DNA of 26,733 bases from JAFMKE01 sp047621945 (GTDB lineage Bacteria > Bacteroidota > Bacteroidia > Chitinophagales > UBA8649). Positions within the stretch are counted from its first letter, which is position 1, and each line of letters starts with the position of its first letter. A model generated the notes under the pieces. It was not told the DNA's origin, made no database searches, and worked only from the letters and a program-made list of their open reading frames with translations. Shown piece by piece: positions 17,490-25,956 of the stretch. The DNA is taken from NCBI GenBank assembly GCA_047621945.1, contig JBLHMK010000023.1, positions 1 to 26,733 of the forward strand. Reading direction: 5' to 3'. Both the position numbers and the translations under genes were made by a program.

Positions 17490-18716
17490 TTGAATAATTT
17501 ATATAAAGGAAGCGCAAAAGTTGGAGACAAACTATTTGTGTTGGGCTCTGTGCTGATGGTAATACTGTTGCCCATTCACAAAATGAGTACAACTATTGCA
17601 TTTACAATCATGCTTATTGGATTCGTGCTAGGCAAAAAGAGTTTCAAAGGGATTAGCCATACTTCATGGATATTATTTGCTTCAATTTGTGCCTACTTCC
17701 TATTTCATGTTGTTAGTTATTTCTTATCCACTAATAAGATTTACGCTTTTGATGACTTGTTCATTAAAGCCCCTCTTTTACTTTTACCTCTAATGTTTAT
17801 ATTCAGAGCTAAGCTGAGTAATTTTCATACTAAGCTTATCATGAACACCTTTATACTTAGCAACTTGGCAATGGGTCTTGTTATCCTGTTTCGATTTGTA
17901 ATACACTATGCAATACATGCTGAGTTTATAATGATGGATCAATTATTAGACTTTACGATTATGCATCCCAGCTATTTATCAATATCCATGATCCTTGGAC
18001 TACTGATGTGGCTAGTTTCATCAGAAAAGGTAGCCCCATTAAAAAGCAGAAGTGCGCAGTTGGCAGGAACTGTAGTTAGCACGAGTAGTATATTCCTTTT
18101 AGGTTCAAGAATGGCAATCCTAGTATTAATTTTTGTTTTGCTTGGACTTGTCATAGCTCGCTTAGGTGCATTGAAAGGTATTATATCAGCTATTTCTATA
18201 CTTCTACTTGCTGTCCTCATCACTATAAATATCCCCTATTTAAATGAACGATTTTCAAAAGCTGCAAATATGTTTACGCACTCCGCTATTGAAGTAAATG
18301 AATATATAGTGGATGATAGATTGATGACTTGGAAAAACTCTTTAGAGCTAATTAAAGAAAAGCCAATTTGGGGCTATGGCCTAGGAGACTATCGTTTTAG
18401 TATTCTAAGTGAGAAACATAATGTAAGTGGCTTTGGAAAGGGATATAGGCAAAAATTGAATGCCCATAATCAATTTATGGAAAGTTGGTTAGCACTTGGA
18501 GTTCTAGGCTTCATTTCCCTGATTAGCATTTACTTGATTGCAGGCTATATATCTATCAAAAATCATCAGCTCATTTTCGCTGTGTTTTTAATGATTAGTA
18601 TTTTATTTGCAACGGTCGAATCCACCTTTCAATCTCAAGGTGGGATTATGTTTTTTGGATTTTTTATCGCCTTTTTTATACAGGGTAACCACAAAGAATT
18701 AAAACCTAATGGATAA
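17490..18716 (+). CDS. O-antigen ligase / polymerase (Wzy_C superfamily) membrane protein
   Basis: A 408-residue protein with about 10-12 transmembrane segments and a large periplasmic loop near residues 260-330. In that loop the signature GYGLGDY is followed about 25 residues later by AHNQFMESWLALGVLGF, the hallmark of the Wzy_C/WaaL family, whose loop His is functionally important. Members either ligate finished glycan to lipid A core (WaaL) or polymerise repeat units (Wzy). With another polymerase-like protein upstream, a ligase role here is a reasonable inference, not proven. It starts at TTG 17490, as no nearby ATG keeps the first helix. The last 8 bases overlap the next gene. Confidence 0.82.
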   Translation: MNNLYKGSAKVGDKLFVLGSVLMVILLPIHKMSTTIAFTIMLIGFVLGKKSFKGISHTSWILFASICAYFLFHVVSYFLSTNKIYAFDDLFIKAPLLLLPLMFIFRAKLSNFHTKLIMNTFILSNLAMGLVILFRFVIHYAIHAEFIMMDQLLDFTIMHPSYLSISMILGLLMWLVSSEKVAPLKSRSAQLAGTVVSTSSIFLLGSRMAILVLIFVLLGLVIARLGALKGIISAISILLLAVLITINIPYLNERFSKAANMFTHSAIEVNEYIVDDRLMTWKNSLELIKEKPIWGYGLGDYRFSILSEKHNVSGFGKGYRQKLNAHNQFMESWLALGVLGFISLISIYLIAGYISIKNHQLIFAVFLMISILFATVESTFQSQGGIMFFGFFIAFFIQGNHKELKPNG

Positions 18717-19926
18717 TATTTGGATTATTAATGAATATGCGGGGAACCCCAATCATGGTATGACCTTGCGCCATTATTATTTGGCAAAAGCATTTCAAAA
18801 GAAAGGCTTTCACTCCACTATAATCTCTGGTTCATATTCTCATGTTCTTAGCACTTACCCCTCGCTACCCAAGGATGTTAACTTTCATTTAAACAAGGAA
18901 GGTGGCATTGACTTCTTATGGATCAAACTGTTCAAGTATAAGGGTTCAGGACATTACAAGAGAATTCTAAAATGGTTCTACTTTACCTTTCGTTTATTCT
19001 TTGTAAGCAAGCATATTCCGAATAAGCCTAAGTATATAATTTGTTCCCCCACTGCCCCATTCTGTATTATTGCAGCCTATTATTTAAAGCTGAAATTTAA
19101 AGCTAAACTCGTTTTTGAGGTAAGAGATATATGGCCGCTTTCTATTGTTGAAATTGGAAGCTTTTCCAAATACCACCCCTTCATTTTATTTATGAGACGC
19201 TTCGAATTATTTGCTATTAAACACTCTGACTACTTAGTTTCTAATCTACAGTTTTATCAAAACTATTTAAGCAAACAAGGAATAACGCGAAAGTCTCATT
19301 GGATTTCAAATGCCATATATCTTGAAGAAAAACTAAACGCTGAGCCCTTAGCAAAATCTATCCGGGCTTTGATTCCAAAGGATAAGTTTATTATTGGTTA
19401 CACAGGCAAGCTGGGACTTTCAAATGCAATGAATTACTTCATTAAAGCTGCAAAACTGATTAAATCCGATCAGATTCATTTTGTGATAGTGGGAGATGGT
19501 GAAGAGAAAGAATATTTATTAGAACAAGCATCCCAGTTGAAGAACATAACTTTTATTGCTAATATCCCTAAAACAAATATTCCAGATATGCTATCCCAAT
19601 TTGATGTTTGCTATATCGGTTGGAATCGGGAATCTATATATAATTATGGAGTATCACCGAATAAAATATTCGATTACATGTACGCGGGAAAACCAATTGT
19701 ACATTCTATTCATTTAACTGAAGAAATAGTTAGTCTAGCCAATTGCGGGCTAAGAGTAAAAGAAGAAAGTCCAGAAGATATTGCTCGGGCTTTCATGCAT
19801 CTGTTTCAAATGAAAAAAGAAGAGAGAATCGAGATGGGAGAACGAGGGAAGGAATATGTTCTTGAGCATTTCACCTATTCTCAATTAGCCAATAAATATA
19901 TTAAGCTACTTGAAAACAAGTTATAA
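18709..19926 (+). CDS. Glycosyltransferase family 4, WbuB-like
   Basis: A 405-residue GT-B enzyme. The N-terminal NEYAGNPNHGMTLRHYYLAK, the mid-protein EVRDIWPLSIVEIG and the C-terminal YGVSPNKIFDYMYAGKPIV are typical of the WbuB-like GT4 subgroup, some of which transfer amino-deoxy sugars such as N-acetyl-fucosamine; that donor is only a family hint here. It contains hydrophobic patches at about 80-130 that may associate with the membrane. It overlaps the upstream ligase-like gene by 8 bases. Its TAA stop directly abuts the stop of the convergent RluA-like gene. Confidence 0.87.
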   Translation: MDNIWIINEYAGNPNHGMTLRHYYLAKAFQKKGFHSTIISGSYSHVLSTYPSLPKDVNFHLNKEGGIDFLWIKLFKYKGSGHYKRILKWFYFTFRLFFVSKHIPNKPKYIICSPTAPFCIIAAYYLKLKFKAKLVFEVRDIWPLSIVEIGSFSKYHPFILFMRRFELFAIKHSDYLVSNLQFYQNYLSKQGITRKSHWISNAIYLEEKLNAEPLAKSIRALIPKDKFIIGYTGKLGLSNAMNYFIKAAKLIKSDQIHFVIVGDGEEKEYLLEQASQLKNITFIANIPKTNIPDMLSQFDVCYIGWNRESIYNYGVSPNKIFDYMYAGKPIVHSIHLTEEIVSLANCGLRVKEESPEDIARAFMHLFQMKKEERIEMGERGKEYVLEHFTYSQLANKYIKLLENKL

Positions 19927-20649
19927 TTTCTTCAACTGTTGATGAAGGGCACGCAAGTCTTTTGGTAAATCACTTTCAATCTCCAATCGTTCCCCATCAA
20001 GCGTTTCAAATTGAATCGATTTAGCATGTAAGGTTAATCGACTAATTAGTGGTCGTTCATCTTCAAACTTAGTATAATTATAATTCCGCTTAACTTTACT
20101 CAAATAGAAGACCCCTTTCTGATGATAAAGTTCATCCACTAATAATGGACAACCTAAATAAAAGCAATGCACTCTAATTTGGTGGGTTCTTCCTGTTTTT
20201 GGATAGCATTCTAACAAAGAGATATTCCCAAAATTTTCTAAGAGGCGAAAATAAGTTAAAGCTTCTTTACCTTCTTTATGAATAAGCATACGCCCGCTAT
20301 TCTGCATGTCATTCAAAATAGGTAAGTCAACATGCCCTTCTTCTATGTTTGGTCGACCTTGAACGAACGCCCAATAAATCTTTCTTACTACACCATCTGC
20401 AAATTGTTTGTTTAGGTGTTTATGTGCGGCTGCATTTCTTGCAAAACATATGACTCCACTGGTGTCTTTATCTAAACGATGAACGGTTAGGATTTCTCCA
20501 TACTCATCCATAAGCATTTGTTTGAGGTTCGGTACTTCAGCTTTATATCTATCTTGAATGCTTAGCAAGCCACTAGGTTTACTGACCAAAACGTAGTTTT
20601 CATCAATATGTAAGACCTCTACTCCTGCTTTTTTTAACTTAAACCTCAC
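19921..20649 (-). CDS. RluA-family RNA pseudouridine synthase
   Basis: A 242-residue protein converting specific uridines in RNA to pseudouridine. The catalytic motif HRLDKDTSG sits at about residues 57-65, with the catalytic Asp at about 60. The downstream GRTHQIRVH block completes the RluA signature. No S4 RNA-binding domain is present, so the target (a 23S rRNA site, or a tRNA as in TruC) cannot be fixed. It starts at GTG 20649, overlapping the end of the RluE-like gene by 11 bases, which implies coupled translation. Its stop forms the palindrome TTATAA with the convergent glycosyltransferase's stop. Confidence 0.92.
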   Translation of the reverse strand: MRFKLKKAGVEVLHIDENYVLVSKPSGLLSIQDRYKAEVPNLKQMLMDEYGEILTVHRLDKDTSGVICFARNAAAHKHLNKQFADGVVRKIYWAFVQGRPNIEEGHVDLPILNDMQNSGRMLIHKEGKEALTYFRLLENFGNISLLECYPKTGRTHQIRVHCFYLGCPLLVDELYHQKGVFYLSKVKRNYNYTKFEDERPLISRLTLHAKSIQFETLDGERLEIESDLPKDLRALHQQLKKL

Positions 20650-21244
20650 GAATACCTAGCTTTTTAAAAAAATCTTGACGATTATATTCTTGAATATCAC
20701 CTGGAGCAATTTGATCTAAATCTAGCTTTTCAATACTCATTCGAATCAAACGTAGAACTGGGAAACCAACCGCTGCTAGCATTTTTCTAACTTGTCTATT
20801 CTTGCCTTCGTTTAAAGTAAGTTCAACCCATGATGTAGGGATATCTTTTCTAAATCTCACTGGAGGATTTCTATCCCATAGGTATTTGGGCTTCTCAACT
20901 TTCTTAGCATGCGCGGGTAAGGTTTGATGAACCTTCTTATCAACTGTGATTGGAATACCTTCCTTTAAACGTTTACTTGCTTCCCTGGAGAAAACACCTT
21001 CCACTTGAGCCATGTATGTTTTGGATTTGTTTTGTTTAGGGCTTAAGATTAGAGCGTTCATGCTCTTGTCATTCGTTAAGATCAATAAGCCTTCACTATC
21101 CTTATCCAATCTTCCAATTGGATATACATCTTTAATATCAATGAAGAAATAGTCTGCAATAGACTCGCTACCTGACTCTCGAGTAAATTGACTCAAGACG
21201 TTATAGGGTTTATTGAATATGTAATATTTAATTTTTTTCTTCAT
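20639..21244 (-). CDS. RluE-like (RsuA/RluB family) 23S rRNA pseudouridine synthase
   Basis: A 201-residue enzyme opening with YYIFNKPYNVLSQF, typical of RluE-type proteins, which lack the N-terminal S4 domain. The catalytic motif GRLDKDSEGLL lies at about 44-54, with the catalytic Asp at about 47. The conserved EGKNRQVRKM block follows near residue 165. In E. coli RluE modifies U2457 of 23S rRNA; the same target is inferred, not shown. The ATG at 21244 lies 53 bases after the polyprenyl synthetase fusion stop. A TAnnTTTG box in that gap may give it its own promoter. Confidence 0.9.
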   Translation of the reverse strand: MKKKIKYYIFNKPYNVLSQFTRESGSESIADYFFIDIKDVYPIGRLDKDSEGLLILTNDKSMNALILSPKQNKSKTYMAQVEGVFSREASKRLKEGIPITVDKKVHQTLPAHAKKVEKPKYLWDRNPPVRFRKDIPTSWVELTLNEGKNRQVRKMLAAVGFPVLRLIRMSIEKLDLDQIAPGDIQEYNRQDFFKKLGIREV

Positions 21245-21264
21245 TTTACTTTCTTAAGGAGATG

Positions 21265-21272
21265 CAAAAATA
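21265..21272 (-). promoter_or_regulatory. Putative -7 promoter element for the pseudouridine synthase pair
   Basis: On the minus strand this is TATTTTTG, fitting TAnnTTTG, and it ends 20 bases before the rluE-like ATG at 21244, giving a short leader of about 14 bases. No -33 match. In an AT-rich gap this could be chance. Confidence 0.3.
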
Positions 21273-21297
21273 GAAGAATTTAAATGAAGCTCTTGAA

Positions 21298-23556
21298 TTA
21301 ATAGTGGCGATCTAAAACATACCAGCTAAATGCGCGAAGATTTAGCTTAACCATTGAATCTCTAACTATAGGATCTAAAAGTTTCCAAGCATCATTTAGG
21401 ATATCTTTAGCTTCCTTTACACAATCATCTAAGGCGTCAACTTTATCCAACAAATCAACGGCTTCTTTAATTAACACAAGGTCATCAGTTTTTGCTTTCA
21501 CGATTTCCCATAAACGGACACGATCATTCTTTTCTAATCGAGTCATAGCTTTAGCAACGGGATAGGTAATCTTACCTGCAGTGATATCTTCTCCTTTGGT
21601 TTTCAGTCCATCCTTAAAACCCCTCAGATTCAAGGTGTCATCAATTATTTGGAAGGATATTCCTAAAGCTTCATAATAATCGCCCAAGGCTTTTATTTGA
21701 ACTTCTGAACCGCTACCTAGTAAAACACCTACTTGAGCTAACATAGAAGCTGGAGCTGCCGATTTCAATCGATGTATAGCTAGAATTCTTTCCTCTAAAA
21801 CACGACCTGCACCGTCTTCTACCACTTCATCCATCATGTAATCCAATCCATGAATGTCTAATGCTTGGCCCGCATGAGCCGCTCTGAGGGCTTCAAAATA
21901 CAAGTTGTAAATTCTAAGTTTTTTAGAATCTTCCAGTTCTTCCGCTCTATAAATAACTATTTGGCCTAAGAAATAGCATGCCGAACCCGCATTAATAGCA
22001 ACTGCCTCATTGTATAATTTATGGCAACTTGGTCCACCTCTTCTCACATCAGATTGATCTTCAACATCATCGACAATTAATGAGCCTACGTGCATCATTT
22101 CTGGTAATGCCAGCCAATCTTTTGCTTGTTGAGAATTACCGCCTACAATATCACAACATGCTAGTGCTGCATAACTTCTCCAGGATTTCCCTCCTCGATC
22201 AATAATATCGCGGATAGGTTCAACCAAGGCTTTAGAAAACTCAACATTGTCTATACCATGCGTAAAATGGACTTGGTCCTTTCTTGAAACCAATTCAGCT
22301 AATTTCTCTCCTTCCGGATTTTTTGGAAGAATTTTCTTAACCGATTTAATCGTTTCTCTACTTACAACCTTAAAGAACTCTTCTAAATTTGAAGATGATA
22401 TAAACCCACTTCGTTCTACAAATCCAGGTCCGTCAATTTCTTCATTGCCTAATTTCCCTTTCACCTCAACTCGTCCTTCCCAAAATGCTGGTTTTGAAAT
22501 AACCGTAGCGTATTCTTGATTGGCGAAGCATGCTTTTGCTTCTACATACAAGCCAATACTTGGTGCTTCTAGCACCCATTCTAGAGGGTAATCATTAAAG
22601 GTCCTTGTGCTGGTCCAATCTGCACCTTTTGGACGCAAGCTAAATTCTTCAACTTGTGTTCTTTTTCCATCTGGGTCAATTAATATTAGATAAGAACCAA
22701 CTCCTTTGTTAGTTTCATTGTCGATAAGGTCATAAGCCGTAAACTCATATCCATTAGTCAATTGTGAAGAAATCCAATTCCATGCAACATCCTTACTCGC
22801 GGCAGGGTCATTCTCTTTTTCATCACGATGTCTTCCAAATTCATGATCGTACCAAGCAGAAGAATTTTCAAAAGGAATTTTTTCTCCTTCGATTTCAATA
22901 TGTCCATTGGCTTTATTTCTAGGAATAAAATAGTAAAACATGTCTTCTGCAGAAACTCCAAACACCACCCCATTATCTCCATGTCGAGTTACTGGTTTTT
23001 GAGGTTCAAGAATCATGGTACAAGCTACTTTATGCTCAACATCTTCCAAAATAAGTTCATATCTCCCATCATCTAATTTGCGATAAGAATTTCTATCATA
23101 TTGCAAATCCAATTTATCTGTTGCAACTACTGCTTGATTCTCTAAAAGACGATCTGGATAAGGAACATTTCCTTTTTCAAGCATTTCAATTGCCGCCTTA
23201 CGAATTCTTACATCTTTGACAATTTCACCCTTTCTCAACTTTTCCAAGCCAATTTTAGGAGTTCTTTGATCGATGAGTGAGTTATTATAGTATTTCTCCT
23301 TTTCTACATCAATAAGGGCCCAAGTAATTGAGTGCGCGTAGTCCAATTCTTTAGTCTCCTCATTAAATTTCAACAATCTTCTGAAAAACGAAGCGAAAAT
23401 GGAGTATTTCCTTCCTTCAGCAGATTCAATATGAGCATTGATATACCACCACTCCGTAGTTGAACTGGCATGTGGTAAATCATGTATGTCCAAATCAATT
23501 GTTTCGCCTTGAGGCCAGTCTTTGGGACGCGTAAAATTATTGTGTAGCTTATTCAT
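21298..23556 (-). CDS. Fusion: CrtC/AttH lipocalin-like domain + polyprenyl (GGPP-type) synthetase
   Basis: A 752-residue two-domain protein. The N-terminal part (about 12-390) has the hydroxyneurosporene-synthase (CrtC/AttH) lipocalin signatures: HASSTTEWWY at 29-38 and SAWYDHEFG with D237-H238-E239. The C-terminal part (about 415-752) is an isoprenyl diphosphate synthase. It has GGKSWRS at 455-461 (keeping the K-x-x-R used to bind IPP), the first Asp-rich motif D496-D-V-E-D500 followed by SDVRRGGP, the second motif D639-D640-T-L-N643, and the GEDITAGKITYP block. DDxEDxSxxRRGxP together with DDxxNL reads most like eukaryotic (type III) GGPP synthases. This domain would condense IPP onto an allylic diphosphate. 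The lipocalin half could hydrate, cyclise or bind the prenyl chain, which is inference. No signal peptide is seen, so it is cytoplasmic. It is upstream of, and possibly co-transcribed with, the pseudouridine synthase pair. Confidence 0.88.
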   Translation of the reverse strand: MNKLHNNFTRPKDWPQGETIDLDIHDLPHASSTTEWWYINAHIESAEGRKYSIFASFFRRLLKFNEETKELDYAHSITWALIDVEKEKYYNNSLIDQRTPKIGLEKLRKGEIVKDVRIRKAAIEMLEKGNVPYPDRLLENQAVVATDKLDLQYDRNSYRKLDDGRYELILEDVEHKVACTMILEPQKPVTRHGDNGVVFGVSAEDMFYYFIPRNKANGHIEIEGEKIPFENSSAWYDHEFGRHRDEKENDPAASKDVAWNWISSQLTNGYEFTAYDLIDNETNKGVGSYLILIDPDGKRTQVEEFSLRPKGADWTSTRTFNDYPLEWVLEAPSIGLYVEAKACFANQEYATVISKPAFWEGRVEVKGKLGNEEIDGPGFVERSGFISSSNLEEFFKVVSRETIKSVKKILPKNPEGEKLAELVSRKDQVHFTHGIDNVEFSKALVEPIRDIIDRGGKSWRSYAALACCDIVGGNSQQAKDWLALPEMMHVGSLIVDDVEDQSDVRRGGPSCHKLYNEAVAINAGSACYFLGQIVIYRAEELEDSKKLRIYNLYFEALRAAHAGQALDIHGLDYMMDEVVEDGAGRVLEERILAIHRLKSAAPASMLAQVGVLLGSGSEVQIKALGDYYEALGISFQIIDDTLNLRGFKDGLKTKGEDITAGKITYPVAKAMTRLEKNDRVRLWEIVKAKTDDLVLIKEAVDLLDKVDALDDCVKEAKDILNDAWKLLDPIVRDSMVKLNLRAFSWYVLDRHY

Positions 23557-23624
23557 TTAGGGTGGGTTATTTTTGCCGAAGATAAGCTATTGATGAATGA
23601 AAGGGAAATAGATTTTGTTTATTT

Positions 23625-23632
23625 TAGATTTG
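23625..23632 (+). promoter_or_regulatory. Putative -7 promoter element before the NhaC-type antiporter
   Basis: TAGATTTG matches TAnnTTTG exactly and lies 7 bases before the ATG at 23640. The octamer and the spacing are identical to those before the flippase gene at 11853. Transcription would begin almost at the start codon. No -33 element is seen. Confidence 0.33.
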
Positions 23633-23639
23633 ACAAAAT

Positions 23640-25493
23640 ATGCTCTATATTTACGGTATACCAACCCATTTATTCTTGAAAGTATACCTCGTCTTACTGT
23701 TTAGCTTTTTTAGTCTTTTATCGCCTAATCTCAAAGCTGAAGGACATGAATTAGCTACAGATTCTAGCGAATTATTAAGTACTCTTCCAACGGAGTCCAT
23801 TGACGGGTCTATTGAGACAGTAGGGCAATTGGGCTTGAGTTATCATAAGGAAACTCAAGAATTGGTGTACAAAAAAGAAGGAGTTGAAAAGCGGTTTTCT
23901 GCTTGGTTCTCAATTGTACCTCCCCTCATAGCTATACTCATGGCACTTCTGTTTAAAGAAGTCCACATCGCTTTGATTTTGGGTCTCTTTTTCGGGGTTT
24001 TTAGTTTGAATGGATTCAGGTTCTCAAACTTGTTTAGTAGTTTTTTACAAATAGCAGATACCTATATCGTCCACGCCATTGCATGGACCGAAGGTGGCGA
24101 ATTACAAACAGGTCACCTCTCAATAATATTATTCTCAGTGCTCATTGGAGGGATGGTGCACATCATTTCTTCTAATGGAGGAATGAATGGTATTGTGGCA
24201 AAAGTTTCAAAATTAGCCACTTCAGCACGAAGAACTCAACTTGCTACAATGCTTATGGGTTGCTTGATTTTTTTCGATGATTATGCGAATTCTTTGGTGG
24301 TAGGAAACACCATGAGACCACTAACAGATAAGTTCAAAATTTCTCGGGAAAAACTAGCCTACATTGTAGATAGTACGGCAGCACCCATTGCTTCTGTAGC
24401 TTTTGTTACTACTTGGATTGGTTACCAATTATCAGAAATAGAAAAAGGTTTGGCGGTTCAGAATTATGTACAGATTCAAGAAAGTGCTTATGGAATTTTT
24501 CTAGGCTCATTAAAGTATGCTTATTATCCCTTGTTTACTTTATTCTTCATGCTCTTACTTATCATTAGCAAGAGAGATTTTGGCCCTATGAGAAAGGCTG
24601 AATTGAAGTCAAGAAGTGGGGAAAAAAAGCAAAGTTCTTCAGAAGAAAACGATAAGACTAGCCATTGGATTAATGCAGCACTTCCTGTGCTTACTTTAAT
24701 TTTAATGGTAATAGTGGGTTTAGGTATAACAGGATATAGTGACGAGGTATGGAATGGGACTCAAAGTACTTTTGTTAAATTAAGAGAAACATTGTCCAAT
24801 GCAAATTCCTATATTGCATTGATATGGGCTTCCTTTTTAGCCTGTGCGGTAGCTGTGGCCATTTCTAAGCTTACAGGGTCCTTAGGGATTAAAAAGAGTA
24901 TTGAAAGCTTAATAGAAGGGTTTAAAACTATGGTGCCAGCTGTTGTCATACTAGTTCTAGCTTGGGCTCTTGCAGGTGTTATTAGCGATCTTCACACAGC
25001 TGATTTTCTTGCGTCATTAGTTCCTGAGAATTTCAATGCTTACTGGTTGCCTAGTATATTCTTTGTTCTTTCTGCTTTGATTTCATTTGCCACAGGTTCT
25101 AGTTGGAATACTATGGCAGTGATGTATCCGATTTGTATTCCGATAGTAATTGGGGTGAGTGTCGGGAATGGTGGCGAGGTTGACCTTGCATATTTGATGC
25201 CGGTATTATTGAACACAGTTTCTGTCATCTTAGCGGCTTCAGTATTTGGAGACCATTGCTCTCCAATTTCTGACACAACCATATTAAGTTCATTAGCATC
25301 AGAATGCGACCATATAAGCCACGTTAAGACACAATTACCCTATGCCCTTGTTGTTGGATCAATTAGCTTGCTTTGTGGCGGTGTATTGTTCGCTGTCGGG
25401 GTTCCCTGGTACTTGCTTTATTTAATAGGCTTTGTCAGCATTGCAGGATTGGTATTTTTGTTGGGTAAAAAAGAGATGGCTTATGAAGATTAA
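23640..25493 (+). CDS. NhaC-family Na+/H+ antiporter with N-terminal exported extension
   Basis: A 617-residue inner-membrane antiporter. After a signal-peptide-like segment (about 1-34) and about 50 polar residues, the core begins at about residue 85 (AWFSIVPPLIAILMALLFKEV) and has roughly 11 transmembrane helices. Family signatures are present: FFDDYANSLVVGNTMRP with the Asp pair at 213-214, STAAPIASVAFVTTWIGYQ, GSSWNTMAVMYPI and FGDHCSPISDTTILSS (Asp at about 538). These transporters exchange Na+ for H+ across the membrane, keeping sodium low and pH balanced, which would suit a saline habitat; some members carry organic substrates instead. The last 11 bases overlap the haem-binding-domain gene. 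Confidence 0.9.
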   Translation: MLYIYGIPTHLFLKVYLVLLFSFFSLLSPNLKAEGHELATDSSELLSTLPTESIDGSIETVGQLGLSYHKETQELVYKKEGVEKRFSAWFSIVPPLIAILMALLFKEVHIALILGLFFGVFSLNGFRFSNLFSSFLQIADTYIVHAIAWTEGGELQTGHLSIILFSVLIGGMVHIISSNGGMNGIVAKVSKLATSARRTQLATMLMGCLIFFDDYANSLVVGNTMRPLTDKFKISREKLAYIVDSTAAPIASVAFVTTWIGYQLSEIEKGLAVQNYVQIQESAYGIFLGSLKYAYYPLFTLFFMLLLIISKRDFGPMRKAELKSRSGEKKQSSSEENDKTSHWINAALPVLTLILMVIVGLGITGYSDEVWNGTQSTFVKLRETLSNANSYIALIWASFLACAVAVAISKLTGSLGIKKSIESLIEGFKTMVPAVVILVLAWALAGVISDLHTADFLASLVPENFNAYWLPSIFFVLSALISFATGSSWNTMAVMYPICIPIVIGVSVGNGGEVDLAYLMPVLLNTVSVILAASVFGDHCSPISDTTILSSLASECDHISHVKTQLPYALVVGSISLLCGGVLFAVGVPWYLLYLIGFVSIAGLVFLLGKKEMAYED

Positions 25494-25923
25494 AATAGGA
25501 TTAGTTGGATTGCTTGTGTTAATACTTATTCAGTTTATTCCGTTTGAGAGAAATAAATCTGCTGATTCTCTACCGAATTTAGAGCTTAAAGAAACAGCAA
25601 ATGGAGAACCTTTAGATGTTAATCTAATTCTTCAAACTAGTTGTTTTAATTGTCATTCTAATAACACCAGTTACCCTTGGTACAGTAAAGTTTCTCCTAT
25701 TTCCTGGTATTTAGAGAACCACATTCGTGGTGGCAAGAAAAAACTTAACTTTTCAGCATGGGAAAGCTATAGTGAAGAAGACAATAAACATCTTAGTATG
25801 GAGATTGTAGAAGTGATTGAAGATCAATATATGCCCTTAGGGTCGTATACGCTGATTCATTCAGAAGCTAAATTAAGCGAAGAGAATAAAGCGCTTTTAA
25901 TCCAATACTTCAAGTTACCGTAA
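25483..25923 (+). CDS. Membrane-anchored haem-binding-domain (cytochrome c-like) protein
   Basis: A 146-residue protein from ATG 25483. The frame is open further upstream, but a start inside the antiporter gene before this point would add residues ahead of the natural membrane anchor. Residues 5-20 are a single hydrophobic helix or uncleaved signal. The C-F-N-C-H motif at 54-58 attaches a c-type haem, and the stretch SNNTSYPWYSKVSPISWYLENHI plus MPLGSYTLIHSEAKLS is typical of the Haem_bd family common in Bacteroidota. The Met of MPLGSY may be the distal ligand. It would sit in the periplasm and handle electrons; its partner is unknown. It overlaps the antiporter gene by 11 bases, so the two are probably co-translated. 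Confidence 0.88.
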   Translation: MKIKIGLVGLLVLILIQFIPFERNKSADSLPNLELKETANGEPLDVNLILQTSCFNCHSNNTSYPWYSKVSPISWYLENHIRGGKKKLNFSAWESYSEEDNKHLSMEIVEVIEDQYMPLGSYTLIHSEAKLSEENKALLIQYFKLP

Positions 25924-25928
25924 ACAAA

Positions 25929-25950
25929 AATCCCGACCAGAGGTCGGGAT
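25929..25950. terminator. Strong intrinsic terminator between the haem protein gene and tRNA-Lys
   Basis: A perfect 9-bp GC-rich stem (25930-25938 with 25942-25950) encloses the loop AGA. The A run on its left reads as a T tract on the minus strand, making it the terminator of the tRNA-Lys transcript. It also lies 6 bases after the stop of the plus-strand haem-binding gene and can serve that operon too, with a weaker T tail. Confidence 0.9.
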
Positions 25951-25956
25951 TAAAGT

